DNA of 64,000 bases. Origin: Thozetella sp. PMI_491. Lineage: Eukaryota > Ascomycota > Sordariomycetes > Chaetosphaeriales > Chaetosphaeriaceae. This document shows, one piece after another, positions 1 through 11,763 of the stretch (its first letter is position 1; every line of letters begins with the position of its first letter). The stretch is taken from NCBI GenBank assembly GCA_021432635.1, contig MU270034.1, positions 248,001-312,000 on the forward strand, given 5' to 3'. The notes below the pieces were generated by a model. It did not search any database and was not told the DNA's origin. It saw only the letters and a program-made list of their open reading frames with translations. Made by a program: the position numbers and the translations under genes.

Positions 1-1569
1 CTAAAAATGGCCCCTGACTTCTTGTTTTATTGTGTGATATCAACGCTTATGTAGTTATCCTCATCCTCATCCTCATCCTCTTCTTCTTCTCTGCCTTCCT
101 TGTCCGGCTTATTGAGCTGTTACGCAACGACTCAGCAGCGAAATGTAGCTACAAGTTGATCCACGTACAGTCCAGAGCCGAGCTGCCTCAGCGATCCGAC
201 TACATAAAATCTGACAGAAGTACTGTAATGTGCGTTTCTTGCAATGCGGCAATTGGTTAGGGGGGCACATGTCACATTCTTGGCGTAAACGAGGGGACCC
301 TATCAGATGCATTCATATCCGAATTTGAAGCACTTCCCAAATGTGCACTATTAGAGCACGGCTGCCAAACCAGTGTAAATTTGGCCATTGCTGCCCAACT
401 CACAGCCCAATCCCGCCGAGACCGGTGGGAGATCACCAGTCCACACGGCTGAACGAAGGCCGACATACGTTTATACCCTCGTTGTGCCTCCCCGGTCGTC
501 GATTGCGATCTGCTGAGCACACTGGTAGCTTTTAGGGAGAGTGCCCATTGTACTCTAACAGTCTGTGTGATGGTGAAAAATATATTTATCGTATTTGCCG
601 CGAAGTGAGTCTTTCACAGCAAGCTGAAAAACCAACATCGAATATTTTGGCTCATTGATGCAACTTGCCGTATACCAGCTAAAGAATGTTATCAGAGAGC
701 ACCGCTTTCACTACAGGGAATTCCAATAAAACGGGCATTAATGCACATTGGCCTGTAGCCTGCTTCGTAGGATAAGAGGGTGTCTTACGTGTTAGTCGGT
801 GGTTGGCTGATCAAGAGAGGTTGAGGTGCAGCAAACGACTACAGAGCGCGTTACAACTGCTTAGTTGAGGCAGATTACTTTCTCCCCCGCACGGCAGACT
901 CTACTCTCCGGGTCGTATGCATAGGTGGAGAATAAAAATGCGGCAGACATGCCGGCAAATCATCCCCGGTGTTGACCGTGCATGGTGCACAGGCACGCAT
1001 CTCCGCGGGTAGAACGGGTGCCCGCGACGATAATTGCCCTCGAATTTGTCGCACACGACAGTAGTTCCAGATTATGGTAGATCTCACTACTGCGATAGGC
1101 GTCTCAGAAAATGGTGGCTCATGGACTACCCGTATTGGACTAAGCGAATGCGTCTAAAGTAACTAGCATGGAAAACTGACCGGGAGTTTTGCAACAGTGT
1201 GCCCTATCGGCCTCCGTACTCAGGTGCTGTGGCTTATTAGTCAACTGACCTGCCTATTCGGATTCTATACACATCTTAGTAGCTCCGTCCAGGGAGCCAG
1301 CCAATAGATATCAAGCCACAGAGCTGTGGCCAATCTATGTCGCGGAATACGCGCTGAGATGCATGCATTGCTGACGGTGTGGCAGGGGTAAGTCTTCTAC
1401 TAGCCACGTATGCACGCTAAAGAGTAGAACTGGCTTGAAAGAGTACGTACAGATTATAGCGTGCCCCGTTAGTACTTGGTAGAGGAAAACACGTTTGCAC
1501 GTGTAGCACATCGTCATGTAAGGCAAAAAAAGCAGCTCTAAGATTCAGCGAAGCACTACATACTTCCCG
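1..1569. other. Gene-free 5' stretch with a TCATCC-type microsatellite
   Basis: I see no supportable gene here; open frames are short and lack family motifs. Around 56-90 there is a simple pyrimidine repeat, TCATCC units followed by TTC units. The right end is the presumed promoter of the NLR gene. Confidence 0.6.
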
Positions 1570-4500
1570 ATGGCAGACGAGACACGCTCTCGACCACGTC
1601 CACCGAATTCCTACATCCTAGGCGGGATGAATTTTCAACAACTCACGACGAACCACGGTGTGCTGGCTGGTAATGTAGTTGGCGACAACAATACCATCAT
1701 TGGTTCGTGCAATTTTGGCGGGAAAATCTCCTGTAGTGAATACTAAACTGTATAGGACAGCAGCAAATCCAATTATCACTGGTGTTGGCTCCAGCGACGA
1801 GAGAGGCGAAAGGTCTGACATCCCCAGAACTTCGGAAAACCACAACTAAACTGACTGCATCGCAGAGAGAGACCGGAAGAGGCTGCTCAGGTTGCTTAAA
1901 ACCTCCAACCCAAGCCGCGAACACCAACGCATTCGCAAAATGACACATCAGGACACTTGCAAGTGGATTCAAGAAACCTCTCAATTCAAAAACTGGTTTC
2001 AAGGAGATCAGTCATCTTGCCTTTGGTGCTATGGGAAACGTGAGTACAGAATTTGCACGCCTCAACAATTCTCGGCTATGCACTTTGGTTCACACCCTGC
2101 AAGGTACCACGGGCTGATGTAGCTATGCAGCTGGAGTAGGGAAGACAGTATTGACGTGAGCTGCAATGTAAGCTGCTCTTCATGCGTTGTTCCATTCTAA
2201 CAGAGCTAGCAGAAGCAGCATTGTGTATCGCATGATACTTCACCAGAAAAGAACTGGCAGCTTGCTGGCTTACTTTTACTGCAATCCCTCTACGGACGCC
2301 CTAACTATATTGGGAAGCTTCATCACGCAGCTCATATCTCAGTTTCAGACTCTTCAGAAGCCATTCCCAGCCCCGATAAAAGATATGGTCGAGCGAGCCT
2401 ATGCTGACTACCGAGAAGCCTTTGACGAAGATGAATTGATCGAAATTCTCCTCAGTCTTGTCGCAACTTCTCTTGAATCTATTTTCGTCTTGGACGGGCT
2501 AGATGAATGCTCACTAGCGGAAAGGGCAGAAGTCGAGTCTTTTTTTGTGCAGCTTCTGCAGGCATCAGGCTCCACATCCAGATGTCGGGTCTTTGTCTCC
2601 AGCCGCGAAGATTCCTGCGCGTTACAGAAAATACCCACCTGCATTGGTCTTCCAATTCATGAGGGAGATGTAGAAAGGGATATTCGGGGTTATGTGCACG
2701 AAACTGTGGACAAATGGATACGAACGAGGCAGCTCAAAGTCCATGACCAAAAACTGGTGGACGAAATCAAGAATCGGCTAAGCCGTGATGCAGAAGGAAT
2801 GTGAGAGTTTCTTGGGTGCTATCGGGGCCTTTGAGGGTTCTTGCATTGCTGATTCTCTTAGGTTCCTCTGGGTGAAATTTCAGATCGATGATCTCTGCCA
2901 CGGAATAAACGACCATGAGATAGGCCAGATTCTCAATCAGCTTCCAAAGGGCCTAGATAAAACTTATCGTCGCTGCTTGGAAAGGATCACTGAAAAAACG
3001 TCCGCTCTGTACGCGTTCAAAGCCCTCCAGTGGGTAAGCCACGCCAGGCGTCCTCTCCGTCTGGAAGAGCTAGAGGAAGCCATGACATTTGACCCGAACA
3101 ATGGACTCCTGGGCCCTTCTCGCCAACTAAATACCAGTGTTGTCGAGATCTGTGCCAACCTGGTTGTTATAGACCATACCGACCAAACAGGTTCGGTCCG
3201 TTTGGCACACTACACAGTCAAGGAGTTTCTGGAGCGTCCCGAGACGGAGAAGTTTCTGAAGGACCTCGGCCGAAATGGACTGCCCTCCTTCCACTTTGGA
3301 CCAGGTGACCTTGAGGTCGGTGAATTCTGTATCTCGTACCTGTTTGCTTCCGAATTTCGACACTCCCACCAAGCAACGCAGCCGTCAGGACATATCCTCA
3401 CATGGATTGGTCAACAACGCTCACAAGACCCGTATTTAGCTCCATTCAAAGGGAATCCAAGTGAGCGCAAGTTGCTTACATATGCGCGAGATAATTGGGC
3501 CTGGCACACTCACATGATTTCGGACACTTCTCCTGTCTGGAGTCAATTTCGGACCCTAGCTCTGCAGCCAGACGGGCCGTGGACATGTGAATCCTCAAGT
3601 CCCACTGAAGTATCAAACAAGGCGCCATATTGTCAATTTCAGTGGGCGATTGAGAATGGACACGTTCCTTTGTTGAGGCTATTGAAGGAAGAATTCCCAC
3701 GGGTGCTGAAGCAGTTGTGCAAGCAGGAGGAGAGTGTTTCTAATGGCGTCTTCCCTCTCCACCTTGCGGCAAAGAAAGGTCATGTGGAGGTTACCAAGAT
3801 CCTATTAGCCGAACGGGTCGAAATTAATTCCAAGGACTATCAAAGGCGAACGGCGTTGCACAGGGCGGCTGCAAGCGGGCATAAGGATATAGTGGGCTTG
3901 TTGCTGGAGAATAAGGCCGAGGTTGGCGCAAGGGATAGAGATGAGTTTACGGCGCTGCACATCGCAGCTGGGAATGGACACGAGCAGGTGGTATGGCTCC
4001 TGCTAGAGAAGGCGGCCGATATTGCCACAGAGGATTGGGAAGGACAGACGGCATTGCATCGAGCTGCTGAAAATGGGCATGAGCTAGTAGTGCGGCTGTT
4101 GCTGAAGAAGGGGGCCGATATTGCCGCAAAGAATTTGGGAGAGCAGACGGTGTTGCACCGAGCGGCTGAGAATGGGCATGAGCCAGTGGTGCGGCTGTTG
4201 CTGGAGAATGGGGCCGATGTTAGCACACAAGATCGAGATGGATGGACAGCGCTATATCGGGCGGTTGAGAATGGGTACGAGCCGGTAGTTCGGTTGCTGG
4301 TAGAAGAGGGGGCCGACATCGCTACGAAAAGAAATCAATGGATAGCGCTGCACCGGGCAGCTAAGAATGGGCACGAGCCGGTAGTGCGCTATCTGCTAGA
4401 GAAGGGGGCCGACATTGCTACCGAGGATGGGGAAGGACAGACGGCGTTACATCGAGCTGCTGAAAATGGGCACGAGCTCGTAGTGCGGCTGTTGCTGGAG

Positions 4501-5589
4501 AAGGGGGCTAACATTGGTGCAAAGAGTTGCGGAGAACAAACGGCATTGCACCGAGCGGCTGAGAACGGGCATGCGCCTGTAGTGCGGCTGTTGCTGGAGA
4601 AGGGGGCCAGTGTTGCCGCAGAAGATCGAAATGGATGGACGGCGTTACACTGGGCGGCTAAGAACGGCCACGAGCTGTTAATACGGCTGCTGGTAGACAA
4701 AGGGGCCGACATGGCTATAGAGGACGGAGATGGATGGACAGCGCTGCATTGGGCGGCTGAGAACGGGTATGAGCCGGCAGTACGACTACTGTTGGAAAAG
4801 GGTGCCGACATCGCGGCAAAGAATTACCAAAGACAGACAGCGTTGCACCTGGCAGTTGAGAATGGGCACAAGCCGGTGGTGCGGCTATTGCTAGACAAGG
4901 GGGCTGACGTCGCTACCGAGAGACATGAGTGGATAGCACTACACCGGGCGGCCCGGAGTGGGCACGAGCCGGTAGTACACTGCCTGCTAGAGAAGGGGGG
5001 CGACATTACTATCAAGGATTGGAAAGGACAGACGGCATTACATCGAGCTGCTGAAAATGGGCACGGGTTCGTAGTGCGGCTGTTGCTGGAGAAGGGGGCT
5101 GACATTGCTGCAAGGAGTTGGGGAGAACAAACGGCATTGCACCGAGCGGCTGAGAATGGGCATGAGCCAGTGGTATGGCTGTTGCTAGAGAATGGGGCCG
5201 ATGTTGCTATGGAAGACCGAGATGGATGGACAGCGCTCCACGGGGCGGCCAAGAATGGGCATGAGGCTGTAATGCGCCTACTGTTAGGGAAGGGGGCCGA
5301 GGTTAGCGCGAATGATGGGAATGGATGGACAGCGCTGCATTGGGCGGCTGAGAACGGGTATGAGCCGGCAGTGCGGCTCCTGTTAGAGAAGAGGGCCGAT
5401 GCCACGGCAACCAATTGGCAAGGACAGACGGCGTGGCATCGTGCGGCTGGGAACGGCCACGAGCCCGTGGCGCGGCTGCTGGAGAAGGGGCTTGCGAAAG
5501 ATTTCGATAAACCAAAGCCACTGTGCCCCGCAGTGGAAACCGGAAGAGAGAGGTTCGTGGGCCGGTCGAGCAGCCAACCCACCTACTAA
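1570..5589 (+). CDS. NACHT-ankyrin NOD-like receptor (STAND NTPase)
   Basis: Intracellular sensor of the fungal NLR type. NACHT NTPases of this class switch on ligand binding and pass the signal through their N-terminus. My model has exons 1570-1735, 1866-2039, 2131-2155, 2204-2800 and 2862-5589, which give 1229 residues in frame. Residues about 1-55 are a short Asn/Gly-rich leader containing HGVLAGNVVGD and NFGGK. The linker TCKWIQETSQFKNWF follows, then Walker A GKPGVGKTVL (encoded by the 25-nt third exon with its junctions), Walker B-like FVLDGLDEC, and GMFLWVKFQIDDLC at a splice junction. From about 3740 the C-terminus is about 18 ankyrin repeats of 33 residues (two of 32). No HET, PNP or HeLo domain precedes NACHT. 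The start is the first in-frame ATG after a stop at 1519. NACHT-ankyrin identity is firm. The first exon and its GTGAAT donor are inference. Confidence 0.85.
3740..5485 (+). repeat. Tandem 99-bp ankyrin-coding repeats
   Basis: About 18 tandem copies of a 99-bp unit encode TALHxAAENGHEPVVRLLLEKGADIA-like ankyrin repeats. Units fall into classes by their first residues (GQT, EQT, GWT, QWI/EWI, RQT). The class order recurs as multi-unit blocks, so larger segments appear to have been duplicated. Two units, opening with QWI near 4338 and EWI near 4929, are one residue shorter. Confidence 0.9.
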
Positions 5590-5924
5590 TTGTGAGAGAG
5601 AGGTGGAGCTGTGACCCAACCGCTCGGGCGGACAGGACGTTGCAAGAACTAGACTAGACTGACTACTCAGAAATAGTCACGAAGCCGCGTTTCCATCGAA
5701 AGTCGCTGCCGCCCTCCGACGAATGACAACTAACCTCCCGAGAATCGAATTCCTAATACTAGCCCCTCCTTTACACAGGAGCAGCGGCATAGGGTGTAAG
5801 GATTGATTGAGATTTGAGATTATAAGCGTAAATAGTATGGGAATAAGTAAGTGGAATGTAGTGTGTAGTATTAGAATAGTATGTGTGTTTGATTATATGC
5901 CTATATATGTGGGGATATGGTTAA
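5590..5924. other. AT-rich spacer
   Basis: No gene seen. From about 5800 the sequence becomes AT-rich with TATA/GTATAT runs that continue into the 3' end of the truncated hydrolase at 5925. This could mark old insertion or repair debris. Confidence 0.5.
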
Positions 5925-6692
5925 CTATATAGGTTTAGCTATGGTTGAGGCTAATGGATAGTAAGATATGGTATAGATATATGTATATGGCTTAGTTGGG
6001 TAGCTATTGTAACAGGGCTTGTCGTGAACCATCCACATGCCGGCGAACCAGCCCAGATCGGTGGTCACAATGCCGTATCTCTCATATCCAAGTTGCTGCA
6101 TCAGTGCATCAAATGCCTTGCCCATCTCTCGAGGCTCAAGCCCCTCTTGCTCTGGTGCTGGACTGAAGCCAAATCCAGGTAAATCAGGCGCAACAATATG
6201 AAAAGACTGGCCGGGATATTTTGATAGCAGCTCGACGACTTTGGACCATTCGAGGAAGGATGAGGGCCAACCATGTAGTAGCAGTAGCGGGATGGCATCA
6301 TCACGGCCAGAGCAGTGATGAATAAAGTGCAAAGGAATAGGACGTGTATAATTACCGCTCCCAGGAACCGTTGTGGCATAGTGGTGAAACGCCTGATTCA
6401 TCTCCTTCTCGACAGAAACCCAGTTGTATTTTGTACTCCAATAATTCGCAACATCAGTGATGTTTTGTCTTAAAGGTCCCTCTATATTCAACTCGGGCGA
6501 TAAACCGGCCGTAGGTCGATACGCTCGTACTTTCGCCAGTGCCATGTCCAGAAATGACGGGTCAAGCGTGAGGTCAATGGGTTGGGGGTAAGGAACATCG
6601 GGAAACTGAAAGTTGTGATTGCTGGTAGCTTTGGGCTTTTGGCCCAGCGCAGCAGCCACTGTTGAGAACAACAATATGAGTCGAGACATCAT
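5925..6692 (-). pseudogene. Secreted epoxide hydrolase (EHN type), 3'-truncated
   Basis: The encoded 255 residues start with a signal peptide (MMSRLILLFSTVAAALG). The N-terminal epoxide hydrolase domain follows (residues about 25-135, with YWSTKYNW), then the start of an alpha/beta hydrolase core: HGWPSSFLEWSKV (oxyanion HGxP) and APDLPGFGFS. The sequence reaches TTDLGWFAGMWMVHD, holding the nucleophile Asp, then turns at about residue 226 into low-complexity SYPTKPYTYIYTISYY encoded by AT-rich DNA. Family members are near 400 residues, so the lid and the second catalytic Asp/Glu and His are missing. Intact members open epoxides by hydrolysis. This copy is unlikely to be active. An unseen intron leading to a distant 3' exon is a less likely reading. 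Confidence 0.75.
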
Positions 6693-7554
6693 AGCGACGC
6701 TAACTTGTATAGCTTGGATGAAGTAGCAGTGGGTAAGAAGCGGTTTGAGCTTAGGAGTTTACGGGAAAGGTGCACACGTCGTGAGTGCAGAGAACCTTGA
6801 GTTACTGGACAAAATTAAGATACCACATATGTGAGCCCTGTGCTTTTCGCGAGGTCTAGAGCAGGAGATGTATAATAACTAGAGAGTTGCTACTTAAAAG
6901 TTGATGTTATTGCTTCCATAAGCGGTAAATACGGTCAGTTGTTACGCGCCACGAGATTCTTTCGCCGAAGCTCGCCGCTTACTAACAGGTAGTCGAGACG
7001 GACAAGCGGAGTAGGTGGCTAAAAGCAAGGACGTGAAAATTGCCTCAGTTGCCGTACCCCCGACCGGCACCCACTGATCGGCAGGCCAAACACATGCGGG
7101 CTAACAGTAATTGTTGGGTCGAAATAGTAAGCGGCGTGGCATAGCTTGACCCATCGCAGGACCACTAAGTGTTACAGGTAATGCCTCCAGGCAACATAGC
7201 TCTTTCGTGGCTGCACACCCCTTACATTGCCCTGAATCGAATATTGACAGCCCAACCGCGTTAAGAACGAAACCAGCTATGGATTGGAGAGGCTCGCTGC
7301 ATCGGCTTTGACTCTCCCGCTGAATAATCGGTCCGGTATATCCTTCTGGGGCTTCACGGGCGTTTTCAACTGGGTTGTGGCCCGAAGCCGATTACATCAG
7401 TTGAGCAGGTAGTTTAGCTGTTGATGAGCAAGCCCTGAATACTTATATAAATGTACTTTCAGACCATATGAAGGCTATCGAATTTACCAACTGCTCGCCC
7501 AGAATCTGCATTCCCATACAGTCCATCAACTCAAACTCTCTTTAGGCAGCAGCC
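6693..7554. other. Spacer without recognised gene
   Basis: No coding region recognised. It includes the probable promoter of the hydrolase remnant (minus strand) and of the small gene starting near 7.55-7.73 kb. Confidence 0.5.
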
Positions 7555-8287
7555 ATGACCTCCATCAGGAACATCCTATCTCTTGCAGCCTCTATTCCTA
7601 CTCTTACTCCGGGTGATTCTCCTCTCGTGGTTCGGCCGCTGTTCGGGAGTGCGGCGAAGTGAACATCTTTTACACGTAAATCATCTTAGTATACCCTAAA
7701 GGCACGGGTTGCGCTGACCGTCAGTATCAGTGGCTTCCCCCCTTACCACCCCTTGGTTGCTGCGCAGGGTTGGGATCCCCTGCGTGTCGACATTGGCCTT
7801 CGTAACGAGACTGTCAACATGGCAAAGGCTGGATATAATGTCCACGGTACTTCTTCCGTTCTCAGCATAACAGGACGTGGATGGACTCTGACCGGAGGAT
7901 ACAGTGGTCTGGACTGGTATAGAAACACCTATCAGCGTTCTCGAAGACCGAATGGATCAAAGTGGGGTGGATTTCGACGTTACTGCAATTGGGTTTGGTA
8001 TGCGTGGCGCTACGATGAAGCCAATTGTGGCACGATTTGAGGGTGAGCCCTTACTCCCAACCACCTTTACCCCCTGTAAGAGGCAACGAATAGCCATTAA
8101 GTCTTGGTTTACAGATCTAGTCGACATGTACTACCGCAAGGCTCCAGATTCTGTTAAAGTCTTCAACCACAGCCCGGAAAGTTTGCTATGGTCTGTAGCC
8201 CACCGCATGCCAATGAGGGAGGATTGTGAAGTAGTGGGAAAACCGGGCAAGCTTATTGTAAGTGACACGTCACTAATTTCCTTCTGA
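7555..8287 (+). CDS. Small conserved ascomycete protein, function unknown
   Basis: I recognise a recurring ascomycete protein pattern but no assigned function. Supported exons are about 7725-7846, 7923-8042 and 8115-8287. Splicing at 7846/7923 joins GWDPLRV..MAKAGYNVHE to TPISVLEDRMDQSG. The second intron (8043-8114, 72 nt, divisible by three) joins VARFE to DLVDMYYRKAP. Conserved blocks are AAQGWDP, AGYNVH, AIGFGMRG, YYRKAP, FNHSPESLLWSV. The 5' end is uncertain: ATG 7555 begins MTSIRNILSLAAS but I could not splice it in frame to the 7725 exon. The 3' end may use a GTAAGT donor near 8258 instead of reading to 8287. The protein is small, with no visible signal peptide in the supported part. 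Confidence 0.5.
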
Positions 8288-9121
8288 GACCAGTGGCCGA
8301 CAGGCGCTATTCGGGTCCATTCCTCTCGCTGATAAGTGCCGTAGGGCTACGAGGAGATATGTGACTCCCGCTGCAATCATGGCAAGCAGGTCACGTCACC
8401 AACCAAGGCCCGCGATGAGCTTTGAATGGCGTTTCAGTATTCAACACCTTCTATTCTAGAGTATGTATCAAAGGTATCCATACTCAAGTTAAATATGTTT
8501 CCAACCAGAGGTGCATATTCCACTTTGTAAGACGAACCCGTGCAAGTGGTATGAAGAAGGGAGTCTTAGAAAGAAAACACGGGACTCGCACCGTACCCTA
8601 AATTCAAGTATAAAGCTAGTATTGCGTGAGTCTTTAGCCCTCAAGTGTGTCTCTATAATCTGTCTCAGTCCATAATACTCCCTCGTTCTCCCTCAGAGAC
8701 CTACCATAAAAGCAGACGTGAACGCGACAGAGACGGTCTAGTCCAATCTAGCCTTAATCCGAATTTGCCAAGGCGTGACTGCACTAATATATGGCCGTGC
8801 CACCCCAGTCCCAAAGTATCAGGAGGTGGGGTCGGTGGCAATGCGACTGGGGTGTGGTGCTTCACATCTGCTCTTCATCCCAACTGCTCCATCGCGTCAC
8901 TCTTCGCAGATTAAAGCCGCGCACCCCACTTCTCCACGCCGGATGTCGTCCCGAGCCCAAGTTCACAGAAATCTTCTCATTGAATCTCCAATAAAACTCA
9001 AGATAAACGTAAATCTCTCCTTTGAAGGACACCTTCGAACTTCGGGAAAGCTGCGTTCATAGCCTTTGAAAGGGGAAGCCCTAGGTAATTTTCCAGGAAC
9101 GCGACAGGCCTTCATTTCGAG
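8288..9121. other. Spacer without recognised gene
   Basis: Only short open frames without family resemblance. It includes the presumed promoter of the regulator at 9122. Confidence 0.5.
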
Positions 9122-11205
9122 ATGCCTAGAAGGAAGGCTTGCGATTCTTGTCACACTAAAAAGGTGCAGAATCTTGGTTCTATAACATTCGTTAATCCGA
9201 CTAATGGATGATCAGATTCAATGTGACAGAGCAGAGCCTCGATGCGAGTGGTGCACGCACCGGGACCTCCAATGCACTTATTTGCGCAAAACAATTCACA
9301 CTTATAACACGGAGTACGGCTGCCACATATTCGTTGATATGTTGAGGCAGTCTGCTGATTCTCAAACGGTATAGTGTTACGCATGCCCGGACCGAGTCTA
9401 GACTTGCCCGATTAGAAGCGTTGCTCGCCACCGGAAAAGTCGGGTCAAGCTGCTCTCTACAGAAGGTTGATGGCTTTCAACATAAGCCCAATCCTAAACC
9501 ACAGACGCTCAGATATGAGCCCACCGAAACTGAAAAACTAACTACGAAGCCTTGGAAACAAGGAATATTCTACGGGAGCCTTCACTTCGCCGGCTGCAAT
9601 CTGGGAGAGGTCAGCTCTGTCGTTGGCATTCCAGTATTTTCTGACGAAGGGCTCCAATGGATAGAGAAAAGAACGGGTTCGTCGAATTTGTTCAAGGCCG
9701 TGTATCGAAGGCCAAGTAGGGACGAAACTCGATCGGATCGCATTCTGGCCCGGCGTGAAGCTAGCACGTCGTTGCCACTTAAATCTACGGTTCTTTCATG
9801 CTTCGCAGTCTTCCGCTCTTCTCCACTACGCCGGATCTTCCCTGTCGTTGATCCCCAGGAGTTCGAGGCGGCAATCCACCATGCATATGAAGCGAGCGAC
9901 GGCAATGGCTCGGCATTTTCTCTCGGTGCCCAAACTTGCGTCTTTGCCTTCTTGTCAATATTTTCGCTGCTCGAGCACGAGAGCGCACAAATTGATTTTA
10001 GCGAAGCAGAAGCTTTTGCATACGAAGCTCAAAAGTCCCTGGTTCATATCCTTGTTGACCCAACGCTAGAAGGTCTCGAGGCAGCTTTAATGCTAGTATG
10101 TGGAAGAGCCATCTTGGATGCTAAAGCTTTTCGTAGAACGAGAACTCACAAACTTCACAGTGCATATACTATGACTTCTCCGGAAATATCCAAACTTCTT
10201 CGGTGTTTCATTCCATGGCAGTACGCTGTGTCTACAGCCTCGGCGCCCAGTTAAATACAAAATCGTTAGCAGTCGGTCTCCAGAATCATATTAGAGAACT
10301 GTTCTGGCTCAGCTACTTTTTCGATAAACACATCTCTATGCGTAGAGGGCAACCATCCTCCATTAACGATCTTGAGTGCGACCTTGGCTTAGATGAATAC
10401 CATGGTCTCGCAAGTATGGGAGACACAGCAGAGTCTCTATATCCAAGCGACCTGAGACTTACAATTATCAAATCAAAAGTATCCACGACATTATACTCAC
10501 CATCAGCACTGAAGAAGTCCGACTCGGAGCTGTTCCGAGACATTCGTGATTTGGATGACCAGCTTGAACAGTGGCGCCTTTCTGTCCCGGAATTTGCCCG
10601 CCCACGCCTATCCGTCGTCAACTTTGGCAGCGCAGTGGATATTGTGCAGCATGACTTTGGAATGCTAGTCATCTTCATACATCTCGAGTATCTTTACTTG
10701 GTATCCGCCATTCACACAGCTTGCGGGCGATGTGAGACATGGTCTCACGACACCGATCACCCCGAAGCAATTAGCTCCAGCTTGACTTTGTCCGTCCATG
10801 CAAGTCGATCAACTCTTCATTACCTCGAATCAGCTTCTAAACACGTTCACCGTGAGTCCTTTTGGTAAGTACCTAGAGCCTTTGTTGTGATGCTTGGTGC
10901 GGCGATTTTAAAAGTAAAGTGCAAGTGGACCGAGAGTACTGACCTCGATTAGGCTGATCATTTTCTATCCTGTCTGGGCTACTTTAACCATTTTTTGCAA
11001 CATCCTACACGATCCCCGAAATGAGTTAGCCTTGAGCGACATGGAGATGCTAGGATCAATACCCCGGCTTATTGAGCAGATGCGCACGAGAGACCTTAGT
11101 CCCGATGAGATCAACCAGCTCGCGATGTTAGATGCATTCATACAAGAACTACTTCGTCTGGCTCGATGCGCAGTTTTACAAAGCAACGACACTAGGGAGC
11201 TATAG
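9122..11205 (+). CDS. Zn2Cys6 transcription factor with fungal-specific TF domain
   Basis: Predicted nuclear DNA-binding regulator. Exons 9122-9163, 9216-9313, 9375-10095, 10161-10864 and 10953-11205 sum to 605 residues in frame. The first intron splits the binuclear cluster: MPRRKACDSCHTKK joins IQCDRAEPRCEWCTHRDLQC, giving all six Cys at normal spacing. ARLEALLATG is a short dimerisation-like helix. The middle homology region shows ALMLCIYYDFSG, IRELFWLSYFFDKHISMRRGQP and ESFWLIIFYPVWATL, typical of PF04082. The first donor is GTGCAG, a weak site. The gene is convergent with the tyrosinase gene (11764-13478), so it may regulate that gene, but nothing in the sequence proves this. Confidence 0.9.
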
Positions 11206-11763
11206 AAGCATCACATCAAACGTTATACGAGGTCACTCTCTTGTGCCAGTCAGCCCTGAACATCAACCGCTACATGGACAACTGACTCTACTACCGAATA
11301 TAGCTAACGGCAAGGTTGATACCCGTCCCGTGGCTATTTCTATCAGCGAGGGGCACAGGCATTAACTCAACACCACGGTAAATAGGCGAGAAGGTACATG
11401 CGCTTGCGTCCGCTCGCAAGTTTTCTCCCTTTCTTTTATCAACCACGACATAGTTGCTTTCGCGGCGGCATACCGTCACACGGTCCATTAGTCAAGCCAA
11501 AAGTCAAAGATCAGAGCCACGGTTCATGAGTGCTCTTCCCTTTTAAAATAATACAGTTTAGAGGGCTTATTAAATCCTTGCTGGGCTACCAAGGCTAGAA
11601 GGTGCATGTGCCCCGTGTTTTTCGCATGTCAAGCGCACTGAGCGCTCTTCATCAATATCCCCCACATTAATTTCTTTTTCTTTTTTTGTACCAACCATAC
11701 TATAATGAATATATATACAAGAAACTGAAGTAACGAAAGTATTGGCGCACTAATACAGCTTTC
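11206..11763. other. Convergent 3' spacer
   Basis: Lies between the 3' ends of the regulator and the tyrosinase gene. It contains an AT-rich stretch (about 11660-11720) fit for poly-A signals. No gene seen. Confidence 0.5.

Noticed and set aside
3840-5582. Long minus-strand open frames opposite the ankyrin repeats
   Set aside because: They are shadows of the 99-bp repeats, rich in Ser/Pro/Ala with no independent motif.
5925-6692. SesB-like lipase effector partner for the NLR
   Set aside because: The hydrolase has a signal peptide and EHN-type epoxide hydrolase motifs and is truncated. It carries no amyloid-like motif.
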